In this document: positions 43,121 to 51,873 of the stretch, in pieces
Layout of the letters: every line of letters begins with the position of its first letter
Position numbering within the stretch: the stretch's first letter is position 1
Assembly: GCA_018267965.1 (NCBI GenBank)
Contig: JAFDXK010000002.1
Location: 186,001 to 250,000, forward strand
DNA from: Bacteroidota bacterium
Lineage (GTDB): Bacteria > Bacteroidota > Bacteroidia > Chitinophagales > Chitinophagaceae
DNA: 64,000 bases
Direction of reading: 5' to 3'
The notes under the pieces: generated by a model
The model's input: only the letters and a program-made list of their open reading frames with translations
Database searches by the model: none
Told to the model about the DNA's origin: nothing
Made by a program: the position numbers and the translations under genes

Positions 43121-43975
43121 GTGCGCAATTTCTTATTATTCATACGTCGTTTTTTCAACCTGATACTATTTATCGTATTAGAAACGATTAGCATTGTACT
43201 TATTGCGCGCACTAACACCATGCAGGGCAATGACGTGATGAGCTCTGCAAATACTGCAGTTGGTTTAATGTACAAGCAACAAAATGATGTGGTGTATTAC
43301 TTTGGACTGAAGCGAATGAATGACAACCTCTTAAACGAAAATGCTCGTCTGAGACAATTGATTGCTGCCAACAGCAGTACATATGATACATTGAAAGACA
43401 GCACAGTAAAAAGGCCATTAGTGTCGTCAGATTCGCTTCATGTAATTAAATATGCTGATTATTATTATCGTACTGCAAGAGTAATTAATAACTCTGTAAG
43501 CGCTGCTAACAATTATATTACCATCAACAGGGGTAGCGCAGATGGTGTAGGAAAAGGCATGGCTGTTATATCCGGCAATGGTATAGTTGGTAAAGTAGAG
43601 CACGTATCTGCCCATTTCTCCAGCATATTATCTGTATTAAGTGTAAAACAAAAAGTGAGTGTGCATTTAAAGGACGGAAGTACCAGTGTAGTAGAATGGG
43701 ATGGTACCAGACCCGATGTATTGGTAATGAAAGACGTACCTCAACAAATAAAAGTATACAGGGGCGATTCTGTTTTTACTACCACATACTCTTTTTACCC
43801 GCCTGATGTGCTTGTAGGTACTGTATATGCAACATCATCTGTTAAAAAAAGCGGATTGCAATTGTTATACCTGCGCCCGGCAAGCAATTTCAGGAACCTG
43901 CAATATGTGTATGTTGTTGAAAATAAATTATCTGCTGAACGTAAACAACTGGAAGACTCAATTAAAACAAAATAA
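43121..43975 (+). CDS. mreC: rod shape-determining protein MreC
   Basis: A 284-residue bitopic membrane protein with an N-terminal transmembrane helix (about 8-28), a coiled-coil segment (about 55-85, KRMNDNLLNENARLRQL) and the periplasmic double beta-barrel core (INRGSADGVGKGMAVISGNGIVGKVEHVS). It links MreB filaments to the wall-synthesis enzymes. The start is GTG at 43121, 46 bases after mreB; no ATG is found upstream in frame. Its stop overlaps the mreD ATG (TAATG). Confidence 0.92.
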   Translation: MRNFLLFIRRFFNLILFIVLETISIVLIARTNTMQGNDVMSSANTAVGLMYKQQNDVVYYFGLKRMNDNLLNENARLRQLIAANSSTYDTLKDSTVKRPLVSSDSLHVIKYADYYYRTARVINNSVSAANNYITINRGSADGVGKGMAVISGNGIVGKVEHVSAHFSSILSVLSVKQKVSVHLKDGSTSVVEWDGTRPDVLVMKDVPQQIKVYRGDSVFTTTYSFYPPDVLVGTVYATSSVKKSGLQLLYLRPASNFRNLQYVYVVENKLSAERKQLEDSIKTK

Positions 43976-44520
43976 TGAATACCTCCGTAAGGAACATACT
44001 GCGTTTTATTCTTATCATCTCGCTACAGGTGCTGATACTGAATAAAATTAACCTGCGATGGTGGTCTCAGCCGAACGGTTTTCCTGTTTTTGTTCCTTAT
44101 GTATACCCTTTATTTATTTTATTACTACCTTTTGAAGCTCCTGTGTGGTTATTACTGGTTATTGGCTTTGCCACCGGTATCACTATGGATAGCTTCTCTA
44201 ACACTGCCGGGTTGCATGCTTTTGCAACTGTATTGATTGCGTATTTACGCACGAATGTATTGAACGCTTTGATGCCTAAAAATTTGAGTGAGTATCCTAA
44301 TCAAACACCATCAGTAAAAAATATGGGCTGGGTACCTTTTTTGGTGTATAGTTCTTTTTTGATATTAGTTCACCATATTGCCTATTTTACAATAGAAGTA
44401 TGGAGCCTGGCTAATATTGGCTACTTGCTACTGAAAATATTTGCCTCAGCAATTACCTCCATACTTTTTATTATCGTCTACGTGCTACTATTTACCCGAC
44501 AGAATACGTACAGAGGGTAA
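43975..44520 (+). CDS. mreD: rod shape-determining protein MreD
   Basis: A 181-residue polytopic inner membrane protein with five to six hydrophobic segments. The pattern of helices and the position directly after mreC, with start-stop overlap, identify it. Segments such as FVPYVYPLFILLLPFEAPVWLLLVIGFATGITMDSF match Bacteroidota MreD. The usual next genes for PBP2 (mrdA) and RodA are not here: the neighbouring gene is convergent. Confidence 0.88.
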   Translation: MNTSVRNILRFILIISLQVLILNKINLRWWSQPNGFPVFVPYVYPLFILLLPFEAPVWLLLVIGFATGITMDSFSNTAGLHAFATVLIAYLRTNVLNALMPKNLSEYPNQTPSVKNMGWVPFLVYSSFLILVHHIAYFTIEVWSLANIGYLLLKIFASAITSILFIIVYVLLFTRQNTYRG

Positions 44521-44525
44521 AGTAA

Positions 44526-46049
44526 TTATTGTTTCAGTTTGACCTCGTATAAGTCTTGCCTGCGTGCTTTCAAATTTGAAGATGTATGTTGATTCTGTAT
44601 TTCTTCAAGAAAATTGAGATTAATTTCTGAAGTAAGGATTGCTTCAGTATTAACAGGAGCTTCTGCTTTAATACCATTACCGGGGAATTGGTAATCGCAT
44701 GGAGTAAAAATTGCCGATTGCGAATATGGGATATCAATATTCTTTATTCTAGATAAATTTCCACTGCTACCAGTTATTGCTACAAAACATTCATTTTCAA
44801 TAGCGCGTGCCTGTGCACAATACCTGAGTCGCATATATGCGTTCTGTGAATCGCACAGGTAGGGAACAAATAATATTTTCATACCCATGTCTGCCAGTAT
44901 TCTTCCCAATTCGGGAAATTGTACATCACAACCTACTAACACACCAATCTTGCATACATCAGTATCGAATACTCTTATTTTATTTCCGCCTGTTATGCCC
45001 CAATTTTCTTTGTCATCAGAAACATGCAATTTCTCATATTCATCAGACAACCCGTTTCGATGGCATATATAACCAATATTCTTTACAGTTTCTCCTTCTA
45101 TGGAAGGCATACTGCCTGTAATGATATTGATCTTGTACTTAATAGCCAGTGCTTTAAAATTATCTAAGGCGAGGGGAGTAAATTTGGCAAGTTCTCTTAC
45201 CGCTTCTGCTTCAGTTAGTTTGTTATAAGAAGCCAGTAACGGCGCGTTGAATAACTCAGGGAACAATACAAAATCACATTTATTAGATGCAATGGCACGA
45301 ATAAAAAATTCTGTTTGTTTAAATACTTCATGCAGGGTATTGAAAGGTCTCATTTGCCATTGAACCAATCCCATCTTTACATGAGCTTGATATCGTGATT
45401 TTTTAGAAGTTGTCGCAGTATAATAGATATTATCCCATTTGAGCAGTACTGTATACTCTATGGCTTGTCTGCTGTCTGGCAAATAATGTTTTAATATCTT
45501 TCTTGCATGAAAATCGTTGGCAAACTCGAATGAAAGAACAGGGTCATAAATTTCCTTTTCTCTTACTTTCTTTAAATATTCTTTAGGGCCCATAAGGCTC
45601 ATGTAAGAATTGTAGGTTGTTGTCCTTGCCCCAAAAACAACTCCACTTAAGTTTAACTTTTCGCAAAGCTCTTTGCGGGCGTCAGATAATAAATGTCCTA
45701 TATTTTGTAATCTGTATTCAGGACTAACGAACAAGCCAATTCCATACAAAACATTGCCTCCTGTATTGTGTGTTTCAAAAGTATTTTGCGCCGTAATCTC
45801 CTCGTAACTGTGGTTATCAGAGAACTTATCATAATCAATAATTATGGAAAATGCACAGGCTACAGGCTTACCATTTACTTTGACAGCTAATTGACCTTCA
45901 GGAAATTTTTGAATTAGTATAGCAACTGACGAAATGGTCAGATAATTACCTTGCCAAAAAGGGTCTGAGGCGTTCATGACATCTATTAACTGTTCATAAT
46001 CGCTAACAGTTAATGGCGATAGCTCAGCGTTAGTTGCTTTTTTGCTCAT
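44526..46049 (-). CDS. bifunctional GNAT N-acetyltransferase / carbon-nitrogen hydrolase
   Basis: A 507-residue fusion. Residues 12-200 form a GNAT acetyltransferase domain (VLYGIGLFVSPEYRLQNIGHLLSDARKEL is the acetyl-CoA loop region). Residues 225-490 form a nitrilase-superfamily domain with the catalytic triad Glu265 (VLFPELF), Lys340 (YEKLHV) and Cys374 (VGCDVQFPE). The same GNAT-CN-hydrolase fusion is known as a conserved family. An amide might be made or broken by two coupled active sites; the substrate is unknown. It is separately transcribed, convergent to mreD. Confidence 0.88.
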   Translation of the reverse strand: MSKKATNAELSPLTVSDYEQLIDVMNASDPFWQGNYLTISSVAILIQKFPEGQLAVKVNGKPVACAFSIIIDYDKFSDNHSYEEITAQNTFETHNTGGNVLYGIGLFVSPEYRLQNIGHLLSDARKELCEKLNLSGVVFGARTTTYNSYMSLMGPKEYLKKVREKEIYDPVLSFEFANDFHARKILKHYLPDSRQAIEYTVLLKWDNIYYTATTSKKSRYQAHVKMGLVQWQMRPFNTLHEVFKQTEFFIRAIASNKCDFVLFPELFNAPLLASYNKLTEAEAVRELAKFTPLALDNFKALAIKYKINIITGSMPSIEGETVKNIGYICHRNGLSDEYEKLHVSDDKENWGITGGNKIRVFDTDVCKIGVLVGCDVQFPELGRILADMGMKILFVPYLCDSQNAYMRLRYCAQARAIENECFVAITGSSGNLSRIKNIDIPYSQSAIFTPCDYQFPGNGIKAEAPVNTEAILTSEINLNFLEEIQNQHTSSNLKARRQDLYEVKLKQ

Positions 46050-46391
46050 TTTAAAGCATCGTTCGTAATAAGTTAATATAGTACTACAACGCTGTTCAAA
46101 ACTCTTTCATAAAGAGTATGAACAATTCTTTACCGTCTGTCAACTAAACAAGTTTGACAGCCCAATAATTCTATACAAAATGGGGCAGGCTTTTCACACT
46201 TCATCGCGTAATGGTGGATGGGAGCCAGGTAGCTTAGGAGTTAGGCAATGGCAATGCAGTGTGAGTGCCTTACTATACAATACTAAACTTAATTCAAGTC
46301 TAATCAAATACTGCAGATTGTTTTTAATCGAATTTTCATGTTCAGGAAAACATGAAGCAGAAGTTAGTCATTATAACGTAAATTACAACTG
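46050..46391. other. spacer upstream of the GNAT-nitrilase gene with two hairpins
   Basis: No gene is supported. Strong nested inverted repeats lie at 46093-46124 (TGTTC-ACTCTTT ... AAAGAGT-GAACA) and a second one at 46137-46160 (CTGTCAA ... TTGACAG). They lie at the minus-strand promoter/leader side and may be operators or RNA structures. A 70-codon ORF at 46180-46392 has no credible features. Confidence 0.45.
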
Positions 46392-46724
46392 ATGCGAAAA
46401 TGGTTTATTTGCCTACTATCGGTTTGTTTTATTTCTGCTTCAGCGCAAACGGCCAGAGAGATTGAGAAGCTGATAGTTGCACCACGAAATGTAGTATCGT
46501 TACCTGAAGATTATTACGCATTGCGTGCAGGGCCCGGGGAACAAGAAACATTCGACAGCCTGTTTTACAATAAGATGCCGCTTGATGTTGTACATACTTT
46601 ACATGGAAAGAAAATGGCAAACAATGACATGTTAGAATTTGTCAGCGAACAATCTGCAATCCCCTATGTGCAATTGGACACCGCCAGTATGGTAAAATAT
46701 AAACGCAACATGTATGGATATTGA
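46392..46724 (+). CDS. hypothetical exported protein, possibly truncated
   Basis: A 110-residue ORF with a good signal peptide (cut near SASA-QTA). The mature part (IEKLIVAPRNVVSLPEDYYALRAG) matches no family I know. It ends in TGA at 46722-46724. The same frame stays open beyond the stop for 150 more codons, so this may be the 5' part of an interrupted gene. See the next entry. Confidence 0.5.
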   Translation: MRKWFICLLSVCFISASAQTAREIEKLIVAPRNVVSLPEDYYALRAGPGEQETFDSLFYNKMPLDVVHTLHGKKMANNDMLEFVSEQSAIPYVQLDTASMVKYKRNMYGY

Positions 46725-47174
46725 CGGGCAGTAGCTATCCGGGTAGTACTATACATAGACTCAACAGTTGGAAAACAGTTGAGCAGAACATCAAGGTTAA
46801 TCGATGAAGATACAGTATCTGATATGATAGCCAGCATAGGAGAAGCATCTTTCAGAATGTATTACCGCAGTTCTGAAACCGATAGATTGAAGATTCTGAC
46901 TGACAGCAAATACGAGCTGGAGGGAAAACGATATTTACTTACTTACCGAAACCTTAAGAGTGCGAGCGATGTTTCGCTTACAGGTATAGACAGCAACGGG
47001 AGACTTATCATAAACTCTTATTCCGTAAGATTAAGACAGGCAAAATATAAGTATACTGTTTATGTAACAGTTGTGAACCAGATAGTATTTGAGAAATTAA
47101 ATATTGAACAATTGCATTACTACAAAGAGAAAAAAGCGCGCACCGGTACAGGAAGACATGCAGCGCCATATTAG
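46725..47174 (+). pseudogene. in-frame continuation of the upstream ORF after a TGA
   Basis: In the same frame as 46392-46724, 149 codons run without a stop from 46725 to 47174. The first alternative start in this stretch is a TTG at 46779, with no ATG until well inside. The encoded sequence (YRSSETDRLKILTDSKYELEGKRYLLTYRNLK ... YTVYVTVVNQIVFEKLNIEQLHY) looks like a real mixed alpha/beta protein. The simplest reading is one 260-codon gene broken by a single TGA. A frameshifted join through frame 2 (46713-46806) is an alternative. It overlaps the ClC gene end by 4 bp. Confidence 0.45.
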
Positions 47175-49045
47175 TCAAACAGTCTTCTTCCTTTCAGAAT
47201 TATTTTAATGCCTTCACGTTTTAACGAAATAGGTCTATTTAGTTCTTCTTCATCTTTTTTCCTTTTACTGTATGCTTCAAATATCTCCTTGTGCGTAATA
47301 ATACCTACAACTTTTTTATTTTGAATAGTATCAATAACCGGGAGGGCGTCTATACTTAGCTCTCCCATTATCTCGATTACCCTGCTTAGTTGTGTTGATG
47401 TATAAACATAGGTTAACGGTTTAATTACGATGCTGACAACAAGTGTGTTGTCTGTATATTGTTTACTAAATAATTCTTCTCTTTTTACGATTCCTGATAA
47501 CGCACCTTTTTCATCGGTTATAATAAATACTGTAGCATTATTTTTTTCTATTGCAGTTTGTTTTATCCATTCTCTTGCATCTTTAATAGTATTCAGATGG
47601 CTTAGTACATCAGGTGCAGCGTTCATTATGCTACCCGCATTTATTTTTCGAAACACATCGGGCTCGAAAGAGTCGGGTGTATGCACACCACGCCGTTGTA
47701 TCTTTTCTGTCATGATACTGCCTTTCATCAAAAAGAACGAAACAAAATAAGAAGCAGTGCATGCACTCAGCAACGGCAATAGCCCGTGCGGCTGCATGGT
47801 TGTCTCTAATGCAAATATCACAGAAGTGAGTAATGCACGGGAAGCACCTGCAAACATGGCTGCCATACCTACCAGCACACAAGTGGACAAATTGATATTG
47901 CTGCCCGGAAAATATTGTAACGTAATAAAACCAAGTAATCCTCCTAATGCGCCACCGATAGTAAGCAATGGAGCTAATGTACCTCCTGATGTGCCACTAC
48001 CTAAAGAAATAACCCAAGACAGAAACTTAAAAAAGCATAAATTGAACATGAATGCTAAGGGGACAGTACCTGTGAGCAGGTAAGTGATATTATTATAGCC
48101 TACACCTAACGTGCGTGGCGCGAAATGACCTATGGCACCTACAGCAACAGCACCCATGGCGGGCCACCACATCCAGTGTATTGGTAATTTTTCAAACAGG
48201 TCTTCTACAAGATATACTGCCTTTGAAACAAAAGAAGCAGCAACACCTATTACTGCGCCTAAGACAACATAAGTTGCAATAGCAATGTCGGTAGGTTCTG
48301 CTATTTGCAACATGGCAAAGACCGGCTCTGCACCAAACAATGTAAAATGCATACCTGCTCCTGTAACACAGGCCAAAGCAACAGGTATAATAGACCGTGG
48401 AGAAAATTCAAACAACAAAAGTTCTATTGCAAGCAAGACGGCAGCTACAGGTGTACCAAAAATGGCGGACATACCTGCTGTAGCGCCAGCTGCTAACATT
48501 ATCTTTCTCTCGCTTGCAGAGATGTGCATAATTTGTCCGGTAACGGAACCGAATGCTCCACCCGTTGCAATGATGGGTCCTTCTGCGCCAAACGGACCAC
48601 CAGTACCAATAGAAATGGCGGCAGATATTGGCTTGAGGAAAGTAATGATTGGTTTTATTTTGCTTTCGTTCACTAATATCTGTTCCATAGCTTCAGGAAT
48701 GCCATGCCCCCGAATGGCAGCTGAGCCAAATCTTGCCATAACGCCCACAATTAATCCTCCGATGACAGGTATAATCAACACCCACCATCCCAATGTATTA
48801 TTGGCAGGCGAAGATTCTGCTATCGAAAACTTTCCATAAAATGCAATATTTGTTACAAGTGCTATGAGCCATATTAATAGCTTAGCGACAAAACCTATGA
48901 TGATAGCATTGATAATGGCTTGTATACTTAAAAAGAAAACGCGCTTATTGACAGCTTTAGTTTCTATAACAAGTGATGGCACTGCTTCTTCTAAATTAGG
49001 TGCAACAGGAATAGCTTCGCTACCGGTAAATTTCGACATAAACAA
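47171..49045 (-). CDS. ClC-type chloride channel/antiporter with two CBS domains
   Basis: A 624-residue inner membrane protein. The ClC core (about 35-450) has GHGIPEAM (residues 113-120, the GSGIPE selectivity segment with His instead of Ser), GPFGAEGPI with gating Glu155 and GSGTSGGTLAP. The C-terminal cytoplasmic part holds two CBS domains (about 470-530 and 540-600), which usually sense adenine nucleotides. The Ser to His exchange in the anion-coordinating GSGIPE loop could change ion selectivity. An exact promoter box TAACTTTG lies at 49113-49120, giving a leader of about 65 bases. ATG at 49039 is an alternative start. Confidence 0.9.
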   Translation of the reverse strand: MFMSKFTGSEAIPVAPNLEEAVPSLVIETKAVNKRVFFLSIQAIINAIIIGFVAKLLIWLIALVTNIAFYGKFSIAESSPANNTLGWWVLIIPVIGGLIVGVMARFGSAAIRGHGIPEAMEQILVNESKIKPIITFLKPISAAISIGTGGPFGAEGPIIATGGAFGSVTGQIMHISASERKIMLAAGATAGMSAIFGTPVAAVLLAIELLLFEFSPRSIIPVALACVTGAGMHFTLFGAEPVFAMLQIAEPTDIAIATYVVLGAVIGVAASFVSKAVYLVEDLFEKLPIHWMWWPAMGAVAVGAIGHFAPRTLGVGYNNITYLLTGTVPLAFMFNLCFFKFLSWVISLGSGTSGGTLAPLLTIGGALGGLLGFITLQYFPGSNINLSTCVLVGMAAMFAGASRALLTSVIFALETTMQPHGLLPLLSACTASYFVSFFLMKGSIMTEKIQRRGVHTPDSFEPDVFRKINAGSIMNAAPDVLSHLNTIKDAREWIKQTAIEKNNATVFIITDEKGALSGIVKREELFSKQYTDNTLVVSIVIKPLTYVYTSTQLSRVIEIMGELSIDALPVIDTIQNKKVVGIITHKEIFEAYSKRKKDEEELNRPISLKREGIKIILKGRRLFD

Positions 49046-49112
49046 TAATTAACAGAAAAATAGCTGCAAGGTTATTTGAGGGGACGTAATGGTAGCCTTA
49101 ACAGAATGGTTG

Positions 49113-49120
49113 CAAAGTTA
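49113..49120 (-). promoter_or_regulatory. -7 promoter box (TAACTTTG) for the ClC gene
   Basis: An exact TAnnTTTG match on the minus strand, 68 bases before the start codon at 49045. A TTG lies 13 bases upstream, shorter than the usual spacing. Confidence 0.35.
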
Positions 49121-49323
49121 TAGGCAGTTGCTGCAATAAAATAAATCTTTGTTTGTGTTATTTACATTGTACCGTAGATGTGCCAATTATAAATGCGGCT
49201 ATATTCTTAGGGAGTTGCAAAACCTGACATTAAACATATAATAAAATGACACTTGTCATAGGCGTGCGATAAGAGGTGAGGTAATTTTACATAACAAAAT
49301 TTGTTCCCTTTAAAACAATTTTT

Positions 49324-49986
49324 ATGAAAAAGACCTCTTTTGTATTCGCATTATTAGCCTTGTTTGCTATATCCTGTTCCAAAAAAGATAATAGTACAAC
49401 TACTACTCCTACAACCACCACTTCGTCAAACTCAATTGGTGGCGATGGGAATCTTTCAACCAACGTAGTTGGGTACAATTATACCTGCACTTCGGATATC
49501 AGTGGTGTGAGTGCATCTTCTGTTTCTGTAACCAGCCATGATGGCAGCGGCTTGGTAACAATACGCATCAAAGCAAAAGTGCCTACTTCTGGCAGCACCC
49601 TCGCCAACTTAATTCCATCTTCTTATAAAGATGCTTCGGGAAATGTAGATGTAAGCGGTAAATACAAAAACACATCCGAAGGTATTTTAGATTATACCAA
49701 TAGTGATAGTGCGCCTTTTGTTGTAGTGAACTATAATAGCAATGTTGGTGATAAATATGTGCTCAATAAATCCAATGGTCAAACTATTACCCGTACTGTT
49801 ACTTACAAATCAGAAACTGATGATTATGCATACGGGTTGATGTATATCAAAGTAATGAAAGTTGAACAAGATTCACGGATATCAGGCATCAAAAAAATAG
49901 AATACATCGCCAACCATAAATATGGTTTAGTGGCTATAGTGTTCTATATGGAAGATGGTACTACTAAGAAAGTAAGCATTTACTAA
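49324..49986 (+). CDS. hypothetical lipoprotein
   Basis: A 220-residue lipoprotein with lipobox AISC (Cys18), a Thr-rich spacer (NSTTTTPTTTTSSN) and a beta-rich domain (about 45-220) with many Ser/Thr/Val strands. No family is recognised. It lies 18 bases upstream of a membrane protein gene on the same strand and could be the first gene of that cluster. Confidence 0.72.
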   Translation: MKKTSFVFALLALFAISCSKKDNSTTTTPTTTTSSNSIGGDGNLSTNVVGYNYTCTSDISGVSASSVSVTSHDGSGLVTIRIKAKVPTSGSTLANLIPSSYKDASGNVDVSGKYKNTSEGILDYTNSDSAPFVVVNYNSNVGDKYVLNKSNGQTITRTVTYKSETDDYAYGLMYIKVMKVEQDSRISGIKKIEYIANHKYGLVAIVFYMEDGTTKKVSIY

Positions 49987-50004
49987 TAGCATAATAACAA
50001 CCCA

Positions 50005-50478
50005 ATGCTTTCACCTTATTTACTACCCGGAAAATTTCGAATTCCGGGTAGTTTATTTACGGTAATCGGTACTGTAATATTAATAGTACGTTATTATGGT
50101 GGTATTGCCCCGGATTGGCTGGAGGTGAAAGTATTTGCAGTATACTCTGCCTACCTTGACGTGAAGCACTTTAGTATAATAAAAAATCAAGTGCTTGAAG
50201 AAATAGGTGGCCTGTTTTTATTCTCAGGGTTATATATGCTCGCGTTCAGCAAGGAAAAAATAGAAACTGTAACTACCAACAATCTTCGCTTAAAAGCATT
50301 CATGGTAACAATGTGGTTGAATGCAGTTTTTATTTTAGTTTCTATTGTATTTACTTACGGATTGGGTTATGTATTTATGATGATGCTAGACAGTGTTTTT
50401 TTCCTGGTTGCCTACATTGTTCTGTTTCGTGTACTGGTTTACAAAAACAACCTAAAGGCAAATACGGAAAATGTATGA
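50005..50478 (+). CDS. membrane protein of unknown function (4 TM)
   Basis: A 157-residue protein with about four transmembrane helices (18-36, 66-83, 94-114, 119-143) and a short conserved-looking N-terminus (YLLPGKFRIPGSLF). The stop overlaps the next gene by ATGA. It appears to belong to a three-gene membrane cluster with the following membrane protein and a CDP-alcohol phosphatidyltransferase, so a lipid-related role is possible but not shown. Confidence 0.7.
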   Translation: MLSPYLLPGKFRIPGSLFTVIGTVILIVRYYGGIAPDWLEVKVFAVYSAYLDVKHFSIIKNQVLEEIGGLFLFSGLYMLAFSKEKIETVTTNNLRLKAFMVTMWLNAVFILVSIVFTYGLGYVFMMMLDSVFFLVAYIVLFRVLVYKNNLKANTENV

Positions 50479-50963
50479 AGTACTTAATACAAATAGCAAC
50501 AAATAAAAAAATCGCTGCTTCGCTTCTGCTGTCATTTACGTGGGTGAAAAATTACCAATACAGCTATAACGTAGAGGCATTCAATACACAGATTATCAAT
50601 ATCTGGGCTTTTATACTCTGGCTAATAGGGGGTTATATATTTTTATGCATTTATGACAGGGTTAGAACTGTTGTAGAGAGCAGATATCTTGTTACTGTTA
50701 TTAGCTGGTGCATATATTTCTTAGGGTTATTGTTAGTTGAATATACAGGTTACAACGTGTTAGGCATACATGAAAACAGCGCTAGAGGAGGTGCATTGAT
50801 TTTTGGTTTGATACATGGAAATATGATGATGCATATCTATTATTTATCCTTTCCAATATTAAGCATGTTATTGTATCAAACAATATTAATAGTAGCCCCT
50901 GTCATCACAAAATGGACTAACAATACAAGTAATGCATTTCGTAATAATGCAACATGGTCTTAA
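50475..50963 (+). CDS. membrane protein of unknown function (4-5 TM)
   Basis: A 162-residue polytopic protein. Hydrophobic helices are followed by a conserved-looking loop (LVEYTGYNVLGIHENSARGGALIFGLIHGNMMMHIYYL), where Gly-Leu-Ile-His-Gly and the preceding Glu/Tyr-Thr-Gly-Tyr resemble an active-site type motif. The reading frame is open 54 codons upstream, but the ATG at 50475 overlaps the previous stop (ATGA) and is preferred. It overlaps the phosphatidyltransferase gene by 10 bp. Confidence 0.72.
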   Translation: MKYLIQIATNKKIAASLLLSFTWVKNYQYSYNVEAFNTQIINIWAFILWLIGGYIFLCIYDRVRTVVESRYLVTVISWCIYFLGLLLVEYTGYNVLGIHENSARGGALIFGLIHGNMMMHIYYLSFPILSMLLYQTILIVAPVITKWTNNTSNAFRNNATWS

Positions 50964-51532
50964 AGAAACGCGAACGTATATGGAATCTGCCTAACATGCT
51001 CAGCGCATATAGGTTAGTTGCATTCCCCTACATCTTATATCTCATTTATACTGAAAAACAAACCGCTTATCTTCTTTTATTTTGTATCAGTTTAGTTACA
51101 GATATACTGGATGGTGCAATTGCTCGTATGTTCAAATTACAAACTACTTTCGGTGCAAAATTGGATTCGGTGGCGGACGTGGGCAGTTATGTTTTAGCTG
51201 CGTATGGATTACTGCAATTTAAGTGGAACGAGCTAAGCAACGTGAGTATAGGTATATGGATTTATGTTGCAGTATTTATTTCGGTATACTTACTCAGTTT
51301 TATCAAGTTCGGAAAGTTTCCGAGCCTTCATCTGTATTCCAGTAAAATAGCAGGACTGATAGATGGTGCCTTCTTTTTTTATCTGTTTTTCGTTGGGTAT
51401 AATAGCCTGTTTCTGTGGATAGCTTTGGGTTGGGGAATAGCGTCTTTACTGGAAATGATAGGTGTATTGCTTGTTCTTAGAGAGTTACGCTCTGATTGCA
51501 GGGGTTTGTATTGGGTGATGAAGGATTGGTGA
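50954..51532 (+). CDS. CDP-alcohol phosphatidyltransferase family protein
   Basis: A 192-residue integral membrane enzyme that exchanges CMP on a CDP-linked lipid for an alcohol group. The family signature is complete: D50-x2-D53-G-x2-A-R-x8-G-x3-D71-x3-D75 (DILDGAIAR ... GAKLDSVAD). Several transmembrane helices follow. It could make a phosphatidylglycerol-phosphate, a cardiolipin-type or an inositol-like lipid; substrate cannot be told. It is the last gene of the cluster starting near 50005 and overlaps its upstream neighbour by 10 bp. Confidence 0.9.
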   Translation: MVLKKRERIWNLPNMLSAYRLVAFPYILYLIYTEKQTAYLLLFCISLVTDILDGAIARMFKLQTTFGAKLDSVADVGSYVLAAYGLLQFKWNELSNVSIGIWIYVAVFISVYLLSFIKFGKFPSLHLYSSKIAGLIDGAFFFYLFFVGYNSLFLWIALGWGIASLLEMIGVLLVLRELRSDCRGLYWVMKDW

Positions 51533-51873
51533 TTACTTATCTATGCGTTTTATCATTCAGTTTCAAAAATCTTTTAGCATATTGTTCTTGTTTAAATTAT
51601 TCTTATAGAGAGTATACAAATAGTATATCATAGAATTTTCATTGGTATTACTATACAGTGAAAAAACGGGTGTGCTTCCTCCGACCAAATGGTTGTTTCG
51701 TCGGATGATACTGTCCGTTCATCAAATGGTGTAATCAAATGCCTTTGCAGAGGCATACATTTATTTCACCAAATCCCACCTTATGAATCGCTTTTGTAAT
51801 AATCGGTCGCCTTAATGATTTGAACTTTATCTCAATTTATCCTTAAACAAATTTTTTACCAAAAAAGAAAACA
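51533..51873. other. long leader/promoter region of the LamG-T9SS gene
   Basis: No gene is supported. An inverted repeat TCCGAC ... GTCGGA (51680-51705) encloses CAAATGGT, which recurs as a direct repeat downstream near 51726. A near-match to the -7 box, TGCCTTTG, lies at 51739-51746, which would give a leader of over 120 bases. Confidence 0.4.

Noticed and set aside
46180-46392. 70-codon ORF before the interrupted secreted gene
   Set aside because: No signal, no motif, and an atypical composition; it ends by chance at the next start codon.
48285-48839. 184-codon plus-strand ORF inside the ClC gene
   Set aside because: Antisense shadow of the well-supported ClC coding frame.
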